The notes under the pieces: model-generated | Database searches by the model: none | What the model was told of the DNA's origin: nothing | The model's input: the letters and a program-made list of their open reading frames with translations, nothing else | In this document: positions 19,797 through 30,459 of the stretch, one piece after another | Numbering within the stretch: the stretch's first letter is position 1 | How the letters are laid out: every line of letters begins with the position of its first letter | Translations under genes and position numbers: made by a program | Origin: Kosakonia arachidis | GTDB taxonomy: Bacteria > Pseudomonadota > Gammaproteobacteria > Enterobacterales > Enterobacteriaceae | Length of the DNA: 64,000 nt | Assembly (NCBI RefSeq): GCF_900116535.1 | Contig: NZ_FPAU01000004.1 | Span: 62,001-126,000, forward strand | Reading direction: 5' to 3'

Positions 19797-20340
19797 ATAT
19801 CGGAACATTTCTTTGATGCATTATTGCCCATCTAAATCATATTCCCTTTCAAGAAGTTAATACTCCTCACAGCAAAGTATTCCTTTATCAACTATAGTCT
19901 TTCATGCCTTAAGCTGATGTTAAAAATCAAGCTGGATTGTTGCCGTTTTTGGCAATGAATTAACAAAAGCGTGTCTCAGATCAAGAAAATACTCCTAATG
20001 AGGGGGAGGAATCCGGACAAAATCCTGTCAAAATAAGCGGGTAATATCAGGAAAAGCGCACAACGGACACGATTCAACACCTGGTTTTTTTCGCAGGTAT
20101 GTTTGAGGCCGATCACGAAAACGGCACTAAATGTTAATGAGTTGCTGCCGATGTAAACTAATGTGAGGAATCTTTTGTTAAAGTTGACAAAAGGTTATAG
20201 AAAGGAGTAAAACCCACATCGTTTAGCTGTTTTCGCCTTTTTTTCACAGTTAATGTGTGGTTTTATTCCTCCCCGTGAATCGATGTGGCGTCATCTGCCA
20301 GCAAGAGCAGAGGTATTAACGCTACCTTTTGAGTAAAGCA
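19797..20340 (+). promoter_or_regulatory. nuo operon promoter region
   Basis: This 540-base stretch has no coding potential and precedes nuoA. In E. coli the corresponding region carries the nuo promoters regulated by ArcA, NarL, FNR, IHF and Fis. A TTGACA at 20184-20189 has a weak candidate -10 (TAAAAC, 18-base spacer) and would yield a leader of about 120 bases. No operator could be assigned confidently. Confidence 0.5.
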
Positions 20341-20784
20341 ATGCGTATGTCAACATCCACTGAAATCATCGCTCATCACTGGGCATTCGCTATCTTTCTT
20401 ATTGTCGCCATAGGGCTTTGTTGCCTGATGCTGGTTGGCGGTCGTTTTTTAGGCGGCCGTGCACGTGCAAGGCACAAAAACGTTCCTTTCGAATCCGGTA
20501 TCGATTCTGTCGGTTCCGCGCGCTTACGTCTCTCCGCCAAGTTCTACCTGGTGGCCATGTTCTTCGTCATCTTCGATGTGGAAGCGCTTTACCTCTATGC
20601 ATGGTCAACCTCCATTCGCGAGAGTGGGTGGGTCGGTTTTGTCGAAGCTGCAATTTTTATTTTAGTGCTGTTGGCTGGTCTGGTTTATCTGGTGCGTATT
20701 GGCGCGCTGGATTGGACGCCCGTGCGTTCGCGCCGTGAGCATATCAACCCAGAGACTGGCAGCTACACTGATCGTCAACGCTAA
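20341..20784 (+). CDS. nuoA: NADH:quinone oxidoreductase subunit A
   Basis: A 147-residue subunit with three transmembrane segments (about 13-36, 68-90 and 98-120). The loop [20 protein letters not shown] is the conserved amphipathic region that contacts the quinone site near NuoB, NuoCD and NuoH, and [11 protein letters not shown] holds conserved acidic residues in TM2. The start ATG 20341 matches the E. coli N-terminus; the in-frame TTG at 20329 would add four residues. It is the first of thirteen contiguous nuo genes. Confidence 0.97.
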   Translation: MRMSTSTEIIAHHWAFAIFLIVAIGLCCLMLVGGRFLGGRARARHKNVPFESGIDSVGSARLRLSAKFYLVAMFFVIFDVEALYLYAWSTSIRESGWVGFVEAAIFILVLLAGLVYLVRIGALDWTPVRSRREHINPETGSYTDRQR

Positions 20785-20799
20785 CCGCGAGGCAATAAG

Positions 20800-21474
20800 A
20801 TGGATTATACGCTCACCCGCATAGATCCTAACGGTGAGAACGACCGTTACCCCCTGCAAAAACAGGAGATCGTAACCGACCCCCTGGAACAAGAAATCAA
20901 TCGTAGCGTTTACATGGGCAAACTCGAAAATGCCCTGCACGATATGGTGAACTGGGGCCGTAAGAACTCAATTTGGCCATATAACTTTGGTCTTTCGTGC
21001 TGCTATGTAGAGATGGTGACCTCCTTTACAGCTGTTCACGACGTCGCGCGTTTTGGTGCGGAAGTACTGCGTGCTTCTCCTCGTCAGGCGGATCTTATGG
21101 TCGTCGCCGGTACCTGCTTTACCAAAATGGCGCCTGTCATTCAGCGTTTGTATGACCAGATGCTGGAACCTAAGTGGGTTATCTCAATGGGAGCCTGCGC
21201 GAACTCTGGCGGTATGTACGATATCTACTCTGTCGTGCAGGGCGTCGATAAATTTATCCCGGTGGATGTTTACATCCCTGGCTGTCCGCCGCGTCCTGAA
21301 GCGTATATGCAGGCGCTGATGTTGTTACAGGAATCGATTGGTAAAGAACGTCGTCCACTTTCCTGGGTGGTTGGCGATCAGGGCGTTTACCGCGCCAATA
21401 TGCAGTCGGAACGCGATCGTAAGCGTGGCGAACGCATTGCCGTTACCAATCTGCGTACGCCGGACGAGATTTAA
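20800..21474 (+). CDS. nuoB: NADH:quinone oxidoreductase subunit B
   Basis: The 224-residue peripheral-arm subunit binds iron-sulfur cluster N2, the last electron carrier before quinone. The tandem cysteines in GLSCCYVEM (near residues 67-68), the Cys in [10 protein letters not shown] and the Cys in [10 protein letters not shown] are the four ligands. [14 protein letters not shown] is a family signature. The gene starts 15 bases after nuoA; a 102-base gap separates it from nuoCD. Confidence 0.98.
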   Translation: MDYTLTRIDPNGENDRYPLQKQEIVTDPLEQEINRSVYMGKLENALHDMVNWGRKNSIWPYNFGLSCCYVEMVTSFTAVHDVARFGAEVLRASPRQADLMVVAGTCFTKMAPVIQRLYDQMLEPKWVISMGACANSGGMYDIYSVVQGVDKFIPVDVYIPGCPPRPEAYMQALMLLQESIGKERRPLSWVVGDQGVYRANMQSERDRKRGERIAVTNLRTPDEI

Positions 21475-21576
21475 TGTGCGCCTGTGGGTAATGGAAAAAA
21501 ACTTCGCATTTCAATAATCCAATAACGCGAAGCCATACCCGACAGTCACCACGGACCCTTTGCAATGGTGAACAAT

Positions 21577-23367
21577 ATGACCGATTTAACCGCGCAAGAA
21601 GCCGCATGGCAGACTCGGGATCATCTGAATGATCCGGTCATTGGCGAATTGCGCAACCGTTTTGGGCCGGATGCCTTTACCGTTCAGGCGACCCGCACCG
21701 GGGTACCCGTAGTCTGGGTGAAGCGTGAGCAATTGCTGGAAGTTGGCGATTTCCTGAAGAAGCTGCCGAAACCTTACGTCATGCTGTTTGATCTACACGG
21801 CATGGACGAGCGTCTACGTACACACCGCGCCGGTTTACCCGCCGCGGATTTTTCCGTTTTCTATCACCTGATTTCGATCGATCGCAATCGCGATATCATG
21901 CTCAAGGTGGCACTTTCTGAAAACGATTTGAATGTGCCGACGTTTACCAAACTTTTCCCCAACGCCAACTGGTACGAGCGTGAAACCTGGGAAATGTTTG
22001 GTGTTACCTTTAATGGTCACCCGCACCTGACGCGCATCATGATGCCGCAGACCTGGACGGGACACCCGCTGCGTAAAGATTACCCGGCGCGCGCCACCGA
22101 ATTCGATCCGTTTGAGCTGACCAAAGCCAAGCAGGATTTAGAAATGGAAGCGCTGACCTTTAAACCGGAAGACTGGGGCATGAAGCGCGGCACCGACAAT
22201 GAGGACTTTATGTTCCTCAACCTCGGTCCGAACCACCCGTCTGCGCACGGTGCTTTCCGCATTATTCTGCAACTCGACGGCGAAGAGATTGTCGACTGCG
22301 TACCGGATATCGGTTACCACCACCGCGGCGCGGAAAAAATGGGCGAGCGCCAATCTTGGCACAGCTACATTCCTTATACCGATCGTATTGAATACCTGGG
22401 CGGCTGTGTTAACGAAATGCCGTATGTGCTGGCAGTAGAGAAACTGGCGGGGATCACCGTACCGGATCGCGTCAACGTTATCCGCGTGATGCTCTCTGAA
22501 CTGTTCCGCATCAACAGCCACCTGCTTTATATCTCTACCTTTATTCAGGACGTTGGGGCTATGACCCCGGTGTTCTTTGCTTTTACCGATCGCCAGAAAA
22601 TTTACGATCTGGTGGAAGCGATCACCGGTTTCCGCATGCACCCGGCGTGGTTCCGTATTGGCGGGGTGGCGCACGATCTGCCGCGTGGCTGGGATCGTTT
22701 GCTGCGTGAATTCCTCGACTGGATGCCGAAACGTCTGGCCTCGTATGAGAAAGCGGCGCTGCGTAACACCATTCTGAAAGGCCGCTCGCAAGGTGTTGCT
22801 GCTTATGGAGCGAAAGAAGCTCTGGAGTGGGGCACTACCGGCGCGGGTCTGCGTGCTACCGGTATCAACTTTGACGTGCGTAAAGCGCGTCCATACTCCG
22901 GCTATGAAAACTTCGACTTTGAAATCCCAGTGGGTGGTGGCGTCAGCGACTGCTATACCCGCGTGATGCTGAAAGTCGAAGAGCTGCGCCAGAGCCTGCG
23001 TATTCTTGAGCAGTGTCTTAACAATATGCCGGAAGGCCCGTTCAAAGCGGATCATCCGCTGACGACGCCGCCACCGAAAGAGCGCACGCTGCAACATATC
23101 GAAACCCTGATTACTCACTTCCTGCAAGTTTCTTGGGGCCCGGTAATGCCAGCCAACGAATCCTTCCAGATGATTGAAGCAACCAAGGGTATTAACAGTT
23201 ACTACCTGACCAGTGACGGCAGCACCATGAGCTACCGCACGCGCGTTCGCACACCGAGCTTTGCACATTTGCAGCAAATCCCGTCGGCGATCCGCGGCAG
23301 CCTGGTATCCGACCTGATTGTCTATCTGGGTAGTATCGATTTTGTTATGTCAGATGTGGACCGCTAA
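21577..23367 (+). CDS. nuoC: NADH:quinone oxidoreductase fused subunit C/D
   Basis: The 596-residue fused NuoC-NuoD protein is characteristic of enterobacterial complex I. The NuoC part (about 1-190) ends in [11 protein letters not shown], and the NuoD part (about 200-596) contains the 49-kDa subunit signature [13 protein letters not shown] with the histidine that lines the quinone pocket, and RHRGAE-type [15 protein letters not shown]. The start ATG 21577 matches the E. coli entry; an ATG at 21565 is also in frame and adds four residues. nuoE starts two bases after its stop. Confidence 0.97.
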   Translation: MTDLTAQEAAWQTRDHLNDPVIGELRNRFGPDAFTVQATRTGVPVVWVKREQLLEVGDFLKKLPKPYVMLFDLHGMDERLRTHRAGLPAADFSVFYHLISIDRNRDIMLKVALSENDLNVPTFTKLFPNANWYERETWEMFGVTFNGHPHLTRIMMPQTWTGHPLRKDYPARATEFDPFELTKAKQDLEMEALTFKPEDWGMKRGTDNEDFMFLNLGPNHPSAHGAFRIILQLDGEEIVDCVPDIGYHHRGAEKMGERQSWHSYIPYTDRIEYLGGCVNEMPYVLAVEKLAGITVPDRVNVIRVMLSELFRINSHLLYISTFIQDVGAMTPVFFAFTDRQKIYDLVEAITGFRMHPAWFRIGGVAHDLPRGWDRLLREFLDWMPKRLASYEKAALRNTILKGRSQGVAAYGAKEALEWGTTGAGLRATGINFDVRKARPYSGYENFDFEIPVGGGVSDCYTRVMLKVEELRQSLRILEQCLNNMPEGPFKADHPLTTPPPKERTLQHIETLITHFLQVSWGPVMPANESFQMIEATKGINSYYLTSDGSTMSYRTRVRTPSFAHLQQIPSAIRGSLVSDLIVYLGSIDFVMSDVDR

Positions 23368-23369
23368 TT

Positions 23370-23870
23370 ATGCACGAGAATCAACAACCACAAACCGAGG
23401 CTTTTGAGCTGAGTGCGGCAGAGCGTGAGGCAATTGAGCACGAAAAGCACCACTACGAAGACCCGCGTGCGGCGTCCATTGAAGCGCTGAAGATCGTTCA
23501 GAAGCGACGTGGCTGGGTGCCGGACGGCGCGATTTACGCCATTGCTGATGTTCTGGGGATCCCGGCGAGCGATGTCGAAGGCGTGGCAACGTTCTACAGC
23601 CAGATCTTCCGTCAACCAGTCGGTCGCCACGTGATCCGCTATTGCGACAGTGTGGTTTGCCATATCACCGGTTATCAAGGCATTCAGTCGGCGATTGAAA
23701 ACCACCTGAAGATCAAACCGGGCCAGACCACTTTCGACGGTCGCTTTACGCTGCTGCCGACCTGCTGTCTGGGCAACTGCGATAAAGGGCCGAACATGAT
23801 GATCGATGAGGACACTCATGCGCATCTGACTCCGGAAGGCATTCCCGAACTGCTGGAGCGGTATAAATGA
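23370..23870 (+). CDS. nuoE: NADH:quinone oxidoreductase subunit E
   Basis: A 166-residue thioredoxin-like [2Fe-2S] protein that binds cluster N1a in the NADH-dehydrogenase module. The cluster ligands are visible as CDSVVC (first cysteine pair) and CCLGNC (second pair). The helical N-terminal bundle contacts NuoF. It is separated from nuoCD by two bases and overlaps nuoF by four (ATGA), implying coupled translation. Confidence 0.98.
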   Translation: MHENQQPQTEAFELSAAEREAIEHEKHHYEDPRAASIEALKIVQKRRGWVPDGAIYAIADVLGIPASDVEGVATFYSQIFRQPVGRHVIRYCDSVVCHITGYQGIQSAIENHLKIKPGQTTFDGRFTLLPTCCLGNCDKGPNMMIDEDTHAHLTPEGIPELLERYK

Positions 23871-25204
23871 AAACAGTTACCCGTACTCCCGAAACTCATC
23901 CGCTAACCTGGCGGCTGCGTGACGACAGGCAGCCGGTCTGGCTGGATGAATACCAGAGCAAAAATGGTTATGCCGGTGCGCGTAAAGCGCTCTCTGGCAT
24001 GGCACCGGACGAAATCGTCAACGCCGTAAAAGATTCCGGCCTTAAAGGTCGTGGCGGCGCGGGCTTCTCCACGGGGTTGAAGTGGAGCCTGATGCCAAAA
24101 GACGAATCCATGAATATCCGTTACTTGCTGTGTAACGCTGATGAAATGGAGCCGGGCACCTATAAAGACCGTCTGTTGATGGAGCAGTTGCCGCACCTGC
24201 TGGTGGAAGGCATGCTGATTTCCGCCTTTGCGCTGAAAGCTTACCGTGGCTACATCTTCCTGCGTGGCGAATATATCGAAGCAGCAGTACATCTGCGTCG
24301 TGCCATTGCCGAAGCAACCGAAGCGGGTTTGCTGGGTAAAAATATCCTCGGCAGCGGTTTTGATTTTGAACTGTTTGTTCATACCGGAGCCGGACGCTAT
24401 ATCTGCGGTGAAGAAACCGCGCTGATTAACTCGCTGGAAGGTCGCCGCGCGAATCCACGCTCCAAGCCGCCGTTCCCGGCAAGCTCTGGCGTATGGGGTA
24501 AACCAACTTGCGTCAACAACGTCGAAACCCTGTGCAACGTGCCGGCCATTCTGGCTAATGGCGTTGAATGGTATCAGAACATTTCGACCAGCAAAGATGC
24601 GGGTACTAAGCTGATGGGCTTCTCCGGCCGCGTGAAAAACCCGGGCCTGTGGGAACTGCCGTTCGGTACGACCGCGCGTGAAATCCTCGAAGATTATGCG
24701 GGTGGCATGCGCGATGGCCTGAAATTCAAAGCCTGGCAGCCAGGTGGTGCAGGTACAGACTTCCTGACCGAAGCGCACCTCGATTTGCCAATGGAATTCG
24801 AAAGCATCGGCAAAGCGGGCAGCCGTCTGGGAACGGCACTGGCCATGGCCGTTGATCATGAGATTGGCATGGTGCCGCTGGTGCGCAATCTGGAAGAGTT
24901 TTTCGCCCGCGAATCCTGCGGCTGGTGTACGCCATGCCGTGATGGCCTGCCGTGGAGCGTAAAAATTCTGCGTGCGCTGGAGCGTGGTGAAGGCCAGCCT
25001 GGGGACATCGAGACACTTGAGCAACTGTGTCGACAACTTGGGCCGGGTAAAACCTTCTGCGCGCATGCGCCGGGTGCGGTTGAACCCTTACAGAGCGCGA
25101 TTAAATATTTCCGCGAAGAATTCGAAGCGGGTATTAAACAGCAATTCAGTAATACTCATGCGATTGGCGGTATCCAGCCAAACTTGCTGAAAGCGCGCTG
25201 GTAA
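23867..25204 (+). CDS. nuoF: NADH:quinone oxidoreductase subunit F (NADH/FMN binding)
   Basis: The 445-residue subunit oxidises NADH and carries FMN and [4Fe-4S] cluster N3. [16 protein letters not shown] is the NADH-binding glycine-rich loop, [14 protein letters not shown] is a family signature around the FMN site, and [12 protein letters not shown] provides three cluster cysteines, with the fourth in GKTFCAHAP. It follows nuoE with a four-base overlap; a 132-base gap with a palindromic hairpin separates it from nuoG. Confidence 0.98.
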   Translation: MKTVTRTPETHPLTWRLRDDRQPVWLDEYQSKNGYAGARKALSGMAPDEIVNAVKDSGLKGRGGAGFSTGLKWSLMPKDESMNIRYLLCNADEMEPGTYKDRLLMEQLPHLLVEGMLISAFALKAYRGYIFLRGEYIEAAVHLRRAIAEATEAGLLGKNILGSGFDFELFVHTGAGRYICGEETALINSLEGRRANPRSKPPFPASSGVWGKPTCVNNVETLCNVPAILANGVEWYQNISTSKDAGTKLMGFSGRVKNPGLWELPFGTTAREILEDYAGGMRDGLKFKAWQPGGAGTDFLTEAHLDLPMEFESIGKAGSRLGTALAMAVDHEIGMVPLVRNLEEFFARESCGWCTPCRDGLPWSVKILRALERGEGQPGDIETLEQLCRQLGPGKTFCAHAPGAVEPLQSAIKYFREEFEAGIKQQFSNTHAIGGIQPNLLKARW

Positions 25205-25212
25205 TTGGGGTT

Positions 25213-25228
25213 ACTCGCCTGGGCGAGT
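25213..25228 (+). other. Hairpin in the nuoF-nuoG spacer
   Basis: ACTCGCC and GGCGAGT form a perfect 7-bp stem with a two-base loop directly after the nuoF stop codon, followed by GGAAAATTTTG. The spacer is the longest within nuoA-K, and the hairpin could be an attenuator or RNA-processing site. No T-run marks it as a full terminator. Confidence 0.5.
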
Positions 25229-25336
25229 CCGGAAAATTTTGATTAATACCTGAGAAAGACCCGCAATCTTCGCGATGTAACAACGCTGCTACAGCACGAA
25301 GGACAAAGGTTATTCAGGCCAACTGGAAGCATGCTA

Positions 25337-28063
25337 ATGGCTACTATTCATGTAGACGGCAAAGAATACGAGGTAAACGGAGCAGACAACCTTCTTGAGG
25401 CTTGTCTCTCCTTAGGCCTTGATATTCCTTATTTTTGCTGGCATCCGGCGCTTGGGAGCGTGGGTGCGTGCCGCCAGTGTGCGGTGAAGCAATATCAAAA
25501 CGCGGAAGACACGCGTGGCCGCCTGGTGATGTCCTGTATGACACCGGCATCCGACGGTACTTTTATTTCCATCGATGACGATGAAGCGAAGCAATTCCGT
25601 GAAAGCGTAGTGGAGTGGTTAATGACTAACCACCCGCACGATTGCCCGGTCTGCGAAGAGGGCGGCAACTGCCACCTGCAAGATATGACCGTCATGACCG
25701 GTCACAGCTTCCGTCGCTATCGTTTTACTAAACGTACTCACCGTAATCAGGATCTTGGTCCGTTCATCTCACACGAAATGAACCGCTGTATCGCCTGCTA
25801 CCGCTGCGTGCGTTATTACAAAGACTATGCAGACGGTACGGATCTTGGCGTCTATGGCGCACACGATAACGTCTACTTTGGCCGTCCAGAAGATGGCACG
25901 CTGGAAAGCGAGTTCTCTGGCAACCTGGTGGAAATCTGCCCAACTGGCGTTTTCACCGACAAAACGCACTCTGAGCGCTACAACCGTAAGTGGGATATGC
26001 AATTTGCACCGAGCATCTGCCAGCAGTGCTCGCTGGGTTGCAACACCAGTCCGGGAGAACGCTACGGCGAGCTGCGCCGCATCGAAAACCGTTACAACGG
26101 TACCGTTAACCACTACTTCCTTTGCGACCGTGGCCGTTTTGGTTATGGCTATGTCAACCTGAAAGACAGACCGCGTCAGCCGGTACAGCGTCGTGGTGAT
26201 GATCTGATCACCCTGAATGCTGAGCAGGCGATGCAGGGCGCGGCGGACATCCTGCGTCAGTCGAAGAAAGTCATAGGCATCGGTTCTCCGCGCGCCAGCG
26301 TGGAGAGCAATTTTGCCCTGCGTGCGTTGGTCGGTGCGGATAACTTCTACACTGGCATCGCCAAAGGCGAGCAGGAGCGTCTGGAACTGGCGCTGAAAGT
26401 GCTGCGCGAAGGCGGTATCCATACCCCGGCGCTGCGCGAAATCGAATCTTACGATGCGGTGCTGATCCTTGGCGAAGACATCACGCAGACCGGCGCGCGC
26501 GTTGCGCTGGCAGTTCGTCAGGCTGTGAAAGGCAAAGCCCGTGAAATGGCGGCGGCGCAGAAAGTTGCCGACTGGCAGATTGCGGCGATCATGAATATCG
26601 GTCAGCGAGCCAAACATCCGCTGTTTGTTACCAACGTCGACAGCACCCGTCTGGACGATGTCGCTGCGTGGACCTATTGCGCACCGGTCGAAGATCAGGC
26701 GCGTTTAGGTTTCGCTATCGCCCACGCGCTGGATGAGACAGCACCAGCGGTTGACGGTCTGAGCAGCGACCTGAAAAACAAAATCGATGTGATTGTCCAG
26801 GCGTTGGCTGGCGCGAAGAAACCGCTGATTATTTCCGGGACGAACGCCGGTAGCGCGGAAGTGATCCAGGCAGCTGCCAACGTGGCAAAAGCGCTGAAAG
26901 GGCGCGGTGCCGATGTCGGCATCACCATGATTGCTCGTTCGGTGAATAGCATGGGCCTCGGCCTGATTGGCGGCGGCAGCCTTGATGACGCGCTGGCGGA
27001 GCTGGAGCACGGCCATGCTGATGCTGTTGTGGTGCTGGAAAATGATCTGCACCGCCATGCCTCTGCTGCACGCGTAGATGCCGCGCTGGCGAAAGCGCCG
27101 CTGGTATTGGTGATCGATCATCAGCGTACGGCAATCATGGAGCAGGCTCATCTGGTGCTCTCCGCAGCAAGCTTTGCAGAAAGCGACGGCACAGTAATCA
27201 ATAACGAAGGCCGCGCGCAGCGTTTCTTCCAGGTTTACGATCCGACCTACTACGACAGCAAAACCATTATGCTGGAGAGCTGGCGCTGGCTGCATTCGCT
27301 GCACAGCACCGTTGAAAACCGCGAAGTGGACTGGACGCAACTCGACCATGTGATTGACGCCGCTGTTGAAGCGTTGCCGCAACTGGCGGGGATTAAAGAC
27401 GCAGCACCGGACGCCAGCTTCCGCATTCGCGGTCAGAAACTGGCCCGTGAACCGCATCGCTACAGTGGACGTACTGCCATGCGCGCCAATATCAGCGTGC
27501 ACGAACCGCGTCAGCCGCAGGATAAAGACACCATGTTCGCCTTCTCGATGGAAGGGAACAACCAGCCGTCCGCCCCGCGTTCGCAAATTCCGTTTGCGTG
27601 GGCGCCGGGCTGGAACTCCCCGCAGGCCTGGAACAAATTTCAGGCTGAAGTGGGTGGTCACCTGCGTTATGGCGATCCGGGCGTTCGTCTGATTGAGGCC
27701 AGCGAAAGTGGGCTGGAATACTTCACTTCCATTCCCGAAACCTTCGAAGCGCAAGAGGGTAAATGGCGTATTGCGCCTTACTACCACTTGTTCGGTAGCG
27801 ATGAAATGTCGCAGCGTGCTCCGGTATTCCAGAGCCGTATGCCGGAACCTTACATCAAGCTGAACCCGACCGATGCTGCGAAGCTTGGCGTTAACGCAGG
27901 TGCACATATCTCCTTCACTTGGGAAGGTCAGACCATCAGCCTGCCACTGCAGGTTTCCGAAGGTCTGGCAGCCGGGCAGGTTGGTCTGCCGATGGGGATG
28001 CAGGGTATCGCGCCGGTGCTGGCCGGGGCACGTCTTGAAAATCTGCAGGAGGCGCAAGCATGA
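25337..28063 (+). CDS. nuoG: NADH:quinone oxidoreductase subunit G
   Basis: The 908-residue iron-sulfur protein carries the chain of clusters between NuoF and NuoI. The N-terminal ferredoxin domain has [15 protein letters not shown] for the [2Fe-2S] cluster; a 4Fe4S His-Cys site appears as [16 protein letters not shown], another at NRCIACYRC, and the extra N7-type site at [10 protein letters not shown]. The rest is a molybdopterin-oxidoreductase-like domain without its cofactor. ATG 25337 matches the E. coli start, with GGAA eight bases upstream; ATG 25331 would add two residues. Confidence 0.97.
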   Translation: MATIHVDGKEYEVNGADNLLEACLSLGLDIPYFCWHPALGSVGACRQCAVKQYQNAEDTRGRLVMSCMTPASDGTFISIDDDEAKQFRESVVEWLMTNHPHDCPVCEEGGNCHLQDMTVMTGHSFRRYRFTKRTHRNQDLGPFISHEMNRCIACYRCVRYYKDYADGTDLGVYGAHDNVYFGRPEDGTLESEFSGNLVEICPTGVFTDKTHSERYNRKWDMQFAPSICQQCSLGCNTSPGERYGELRRIENRYNGTVNHYFLCDRGRFGYGYVNLKDRPRQPVQRRGDDLITLNAEQAMQGAADILRQSKKVIGIGSPRASVESNFALRALVGADNFYTGIAKGEQERLELALKVLREGGIHTPALREIESYDAVLILGEDITQTGARVALAVRQAVKGKAREMAAAQKVADWQIAAIMNIGQRAKHPLFVTNVDSTRLDDVAAWTYCAPVEDQARLGFAIAHALDETAPAVDGLSSDLKNKIDVIVQALAGAKKPLIISGTNAGSAEVIQAAANVAKALKGRGADVGITMIARSVNSMGLGLIGGGSLDDALAELEHGHADAVVVLENDLHRHASAARVDAALAKAPLVLVIDHQRTAIMEQAHLVLSAASFAESDGTVINNEGRAQRFFQVYDPTYYDSKTIMLESWRWLHSLHSTVENREVDWTQLDHVIDAAVEALPQLAGIKDAAPDASFRIRGQKLAREPHRYSGRTAMRANISVHEPRQPQDKDTMFAFSMEGNNQPSAPRSQIPFAWAPGWNSPQAWNKFQAEVGGHLRYGDPGVRLIEASESGLEYFTSIPETFEAQEGKWRIAPYYHLFGSDEMSQRAPVFQSRMPEPYIKLNPTDAAKLGVNAGAHISFTWEGQTISLPLQVSEGLAAGQVGLPMGMQGIAPVLAGARLENLQEAQA

Positions 28064-29037
28064 GCTGGTTAACACCGGATGTTATCGACATTCTGCTGAG
28101 CATCCTGAAAGCCGTTGTCATTCTGCTGGTGGTAGTCACCTGCGGTGCGTTCATGAGCTTTGGTGAGCGTCGTCTGCTCGGTCTGTTCCAGAACCGTTAC
28201 GGACCGAACCGCGTTGGCTGGGGTGGCTCACTCCAGCTGGTTGCGGACATGATCAAAATGTTCTTTAAAGAGGACTGGATCCCGCGCTTCTCCGATCGTG
28301 TGATCTTCACTATCGCGCCAATGATCGCCTTCACCTCGCTGCTGTTAGCGTTCGCCATTGTGCCGGTCAGTCCTACCTGGGTCGTGGCGGATCTGAACAT
28401 CGGCATCCTGTTCTTCTTAATGATGGCAGGGTTGGCGGTTTACGCGGTGCTATTCGCGGGTTGGTCGAGCAACAACAAATACTCGCTGCTCGGTGCGATG
28501 CGTGCTTCTGCGCAAACCCTGAGCTATGAGGTGTTCCTTGGGCTTTCCCTGATGGGCGTGGTGGCGCAGGCCGGTTCATTCAACATGACCGATATCGTCA
28601 ACAACCAGGCGGGTTTGTGGAACGTCATTCCTCAGTTCTTCGGTTTTGTGACCTTTGCTATCGCAGGCGTGGCGGTGTGTCACCGCCATCCGTTTGACCA
28701 GCCGGAAGCAGAGCAGGAACTGGCGGATGGTTACCACATTGAATATTCCGGGATGAAATTCGGCCTGTTCTTCGTCGGCGAATATATCGGTATTGTCACC
28801 ATTTCCGCGCTGATGGTCACGCTGTTCTTCGGTGGCTGGCAGGGGCCGTTATTACCGCCTTTCATCTGGTTCGCGCTGAAAACCGCGTTCTTTATGATGA
28901 TGTTCATTTTGATTCGCGCCGCACTGCCGCGTCCTCGTTATGATCAGGTGATGTCGTTCGGCTGGAAAATCTGTCTGCCGCTGACGCTACTTAATTTGCT
29001 GGGAACAGCGGCTGTCATTCTCTGGCAGGCGCAATAA
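28060..29037 (+). CDS. nuoH: NADH:quinone oxidoreductase subunit H
   Basis: The 325-residue membrane subunit has about eight transmembrane helices and lies at the junction of the two complex I arms, forming much of the quinone cavity. [19 protein letters not shown] and the second loop [22 protein letters not shown] are the two conserved family signatures; the acidic cluster in the latter is part of the coupling machinery. It overlaps nuoG by four bases (ATGA). Confidence 0.98.
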   Translation: MSWLTPDVIDILLSILKAVVILLVVVTCGAFMSFGERRLLGLFQNRYGPNRVGWGGSLQLVADMIKMFFKEDWIPRFSDRVIFTIAPMIAFTSLLLAFAIVPVSPTWVVADLNIGILFFLMMAGLAVYAVLFAGWSSNNKYSLLGAMRASAQTLSYEVFLGLSLMGVVAQAGSFNMTDIVNNQAGLWNVIPQFFGFVTFAIAGVAVCHRHPFDQPEAEQELADGYHIEYSGMKFGLFFVGEYIGIVTISALMVTLFFGGWQGPLLPPFIWFALKTAFFMMMFILIRAALPRPRYDQVMSFGWKICLPLTLLNLLGTAAVILWQAQ

Positions 29038-29051
29038 GGGGTGAAAAGACC

Positions 29052-29594
29052 ATGACTTTAAAAGAATTACTCGTGGGCTTCGGCACCCAGGTCCGTAGTA
29101 TCTGGATGATTGGCCTGCATGCTTTCGCGAAACGCGAAACCCGTATGTACCCTGAGGAGCCGGTTTATCTGCCGCCGCGTTACCGTGGACGTATCGTGCT
29201 GACGCGCGACCCGGACGGTTCCGAGCGTTGCGTTGCCTGTAACCTTTGTGCGGTAGCGTGCCCGGTAGGCTGTATCTCGCTGCAAAAAGCGGAGATGCAG
29301 GACGGTCGCTGGTATCCGGAGTTTTTCCGTATCAACTTCTCACGCTGCATTTTCTGCGGTCTGTGCGAAGAGGCGTGCCCGACAACGGCGATTCAGCTCA
29401 CCCCGGATTTCGAAATGGGTGAATACAAACGTCAGGACCTGGTGTACGAAAAAGAGGATCTGCTGATCTCCGGTCCGGGCAAATACCCGGAATATAACTT
29501 CTACCGGATGGCAGGTATGGCAATCGACGGCAAAGATAAAGGTGAAGCGGAAAACGAAGCCAAACCTATCGACGTCAAGAGCCTGTTACCGTAA
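29052..29594 (+). CDS. nuoI: NADH:quinone oxidoreductase subunit I (8Fe ferredoxin)
   Basis: A 180-residue ferredoxin-type subunit that binds clusters N6a and N6b. Two full motifs are visible: [15 protein letters not shown] and [15 protein letters not shown]. It passes electrons from NuoG to NuoB. The gene starts 14 bases after nuoH, with a GGGG-GTGAAAAG leader as ribosome-binding region. Confidence 0.98.
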   Translation: MTLKELLVGFGTQVRSIWMIGLHAFAKRETRMYPEEPVYLPPRYRGRIVLTRDPDGSERCVACNLCAVACPVGCISLQKAEMQDGRWYPEFFRINFSRCIFCGLCEEACPTTAIQLTPDFEMGEYKRQDLVYEKEDLLISGPGKYPEYNFYRMAGMAIDGKDKGEAENEAKPIDVKSLLP

Positions 29595-29605
29595 GGAGAG
29601 GGGCA

Positions 29606-30160
29606 ATGGAGTTCGCTTTTTATATCTGTGGCCTGGTCGCCATCCTGACGACGGTACGCGTAATAACGCATACCAACCCGGTGCACGCCTTGCTGTATCT
29701 GATTGTGTCTCTGCTGGCCATCGCTGGCGTCTTCTTTTCACTCGGCGCTTACTTCGCCGGTGCACTGGAGATCATCGTTTACGCCGGGGCTATCATGGTG
29801 CTGTTCGTGTTTGTGGTGATGATGCTGAACCTCGGCAATACCGTGGTCGAGCAGGAGCGCAACTGGCTGTCGCCGCAAATCTGGATCGGCCCGGCTTTGC
29901 TCTCTGCGGTGCTACTGGGGGTGATGATTTACGCCATTCTGGGCGTCAACGATCAGGGTATCGACGGTGCGGCAATTAGCGCGAAAGCGGTCGGTATTAC
30001 ACTGTTTGGCCCCTATGTCCTGGCCGTGGAGCTGGCCTCCATGCTGCTGCTGGCTGGTCTGGTTGTGGCCTTCCATCTGGGGCGCGAAGACAGAGTTGGT
30101 GAAGTGCTGAGCAATCGTACCGATGACCGCGCGAAAAGAAAAACGGAGGAGCAAGCATGA
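29606..30160 (+). CDS. nuoJ: NADH:quinone oxidoreductase subunit J
   Basis: A 184-residue membrane subunit with five predicted transmembrane helices. The TM3 segment [27 protein letters not shown] contains the conserved GxxxxVYAGA motif with the pi-bulge helix important for coupling. AAGGAGAGG precedes the start closely. The stop overlaps nuoK as ATGA. Confidence 0.97.
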   Translation: MEFAFYICGLVAILTTVRVITHTNPVHALLYLIVSLLAIAGVFFSLGAYFAGALEIIVYAGAIMVLFVFVVMMLNLGNTVVEQERNWLSPQIWIGPALLSAVLLGVMIYAILGVNDQGIDGAAISAKAVGITLFGPYVLAVELASMLLLAGLVVAFHLGREDRVGEVLSNRTDDRAKRKTEEQA

Positions 30161-30459
30161 TCCCCTTACAACATGGACTGATCCTCGCAGCGATTTTGTT
30201 TGTTTTGGGTCTGACCGGTTTGGTTATCCGCCGCAACCTGCTGTTTATGCTGATTGGGTTGGAAATCATGATTAACGCTGCTGCGCTGGCCTTCGTGGTT
30301 GCTGGCAGTTACTGGGGTCAGACCGACGGGCAGGTGATGTATATCCTCGCCATTAGCCTTGCGGCTGCGGAAGCGAGTATTGGCCTGGCGTTGCTGCTGC
30401 AACTCCATCGTCGCCGCCAGAATCTGAATATCGATTCAGTAAGTGAGATGCGTGGATGA
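30157..30459 (+). CDS. nuoK: NADH:quinone oxidoreductase subunit K
   Basis: The 100-residue, three-helix membrane subunit is homologous to MrpC. Two conserved glutamates are visible in the membrane, in [11 protein letters not shown] and [13 protein letters not shown], both needed for proton translocation in E. coli. It overlaps nuoJ and nuoL by four bases each. Confidence 0.98.
   Translation: MIPLQHGLILAAILFVLGLTGLVIRRNLLFMLIGLEIMINAAALAFVVAGSYWGQTDGQVMYILAISLAAAEASIGLALLLQLHRRRQNLNIDSVSEMRG

Noticed and set aside
22138-23277. Long antisense open frame (379 codons) opposite nuoCD
   Set aside because: Opposite a certain gene, no ribosome-binding site and no recognisable protein.
23903-25066. 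Long antisense open frame (387 codons) opposite nuoF
   Set aside because: Same reason: antisense shadow of a certain gene with low-complexity, unrecognisable product.
26705-28075. Long antisense open frame (456 codons) opposite nuoG
   Set aside because: It lies wholly on the opposite strand of a gene with strong family matches, has no recognisable domain, and is the expected consequence of GC-rich third-position codon use.
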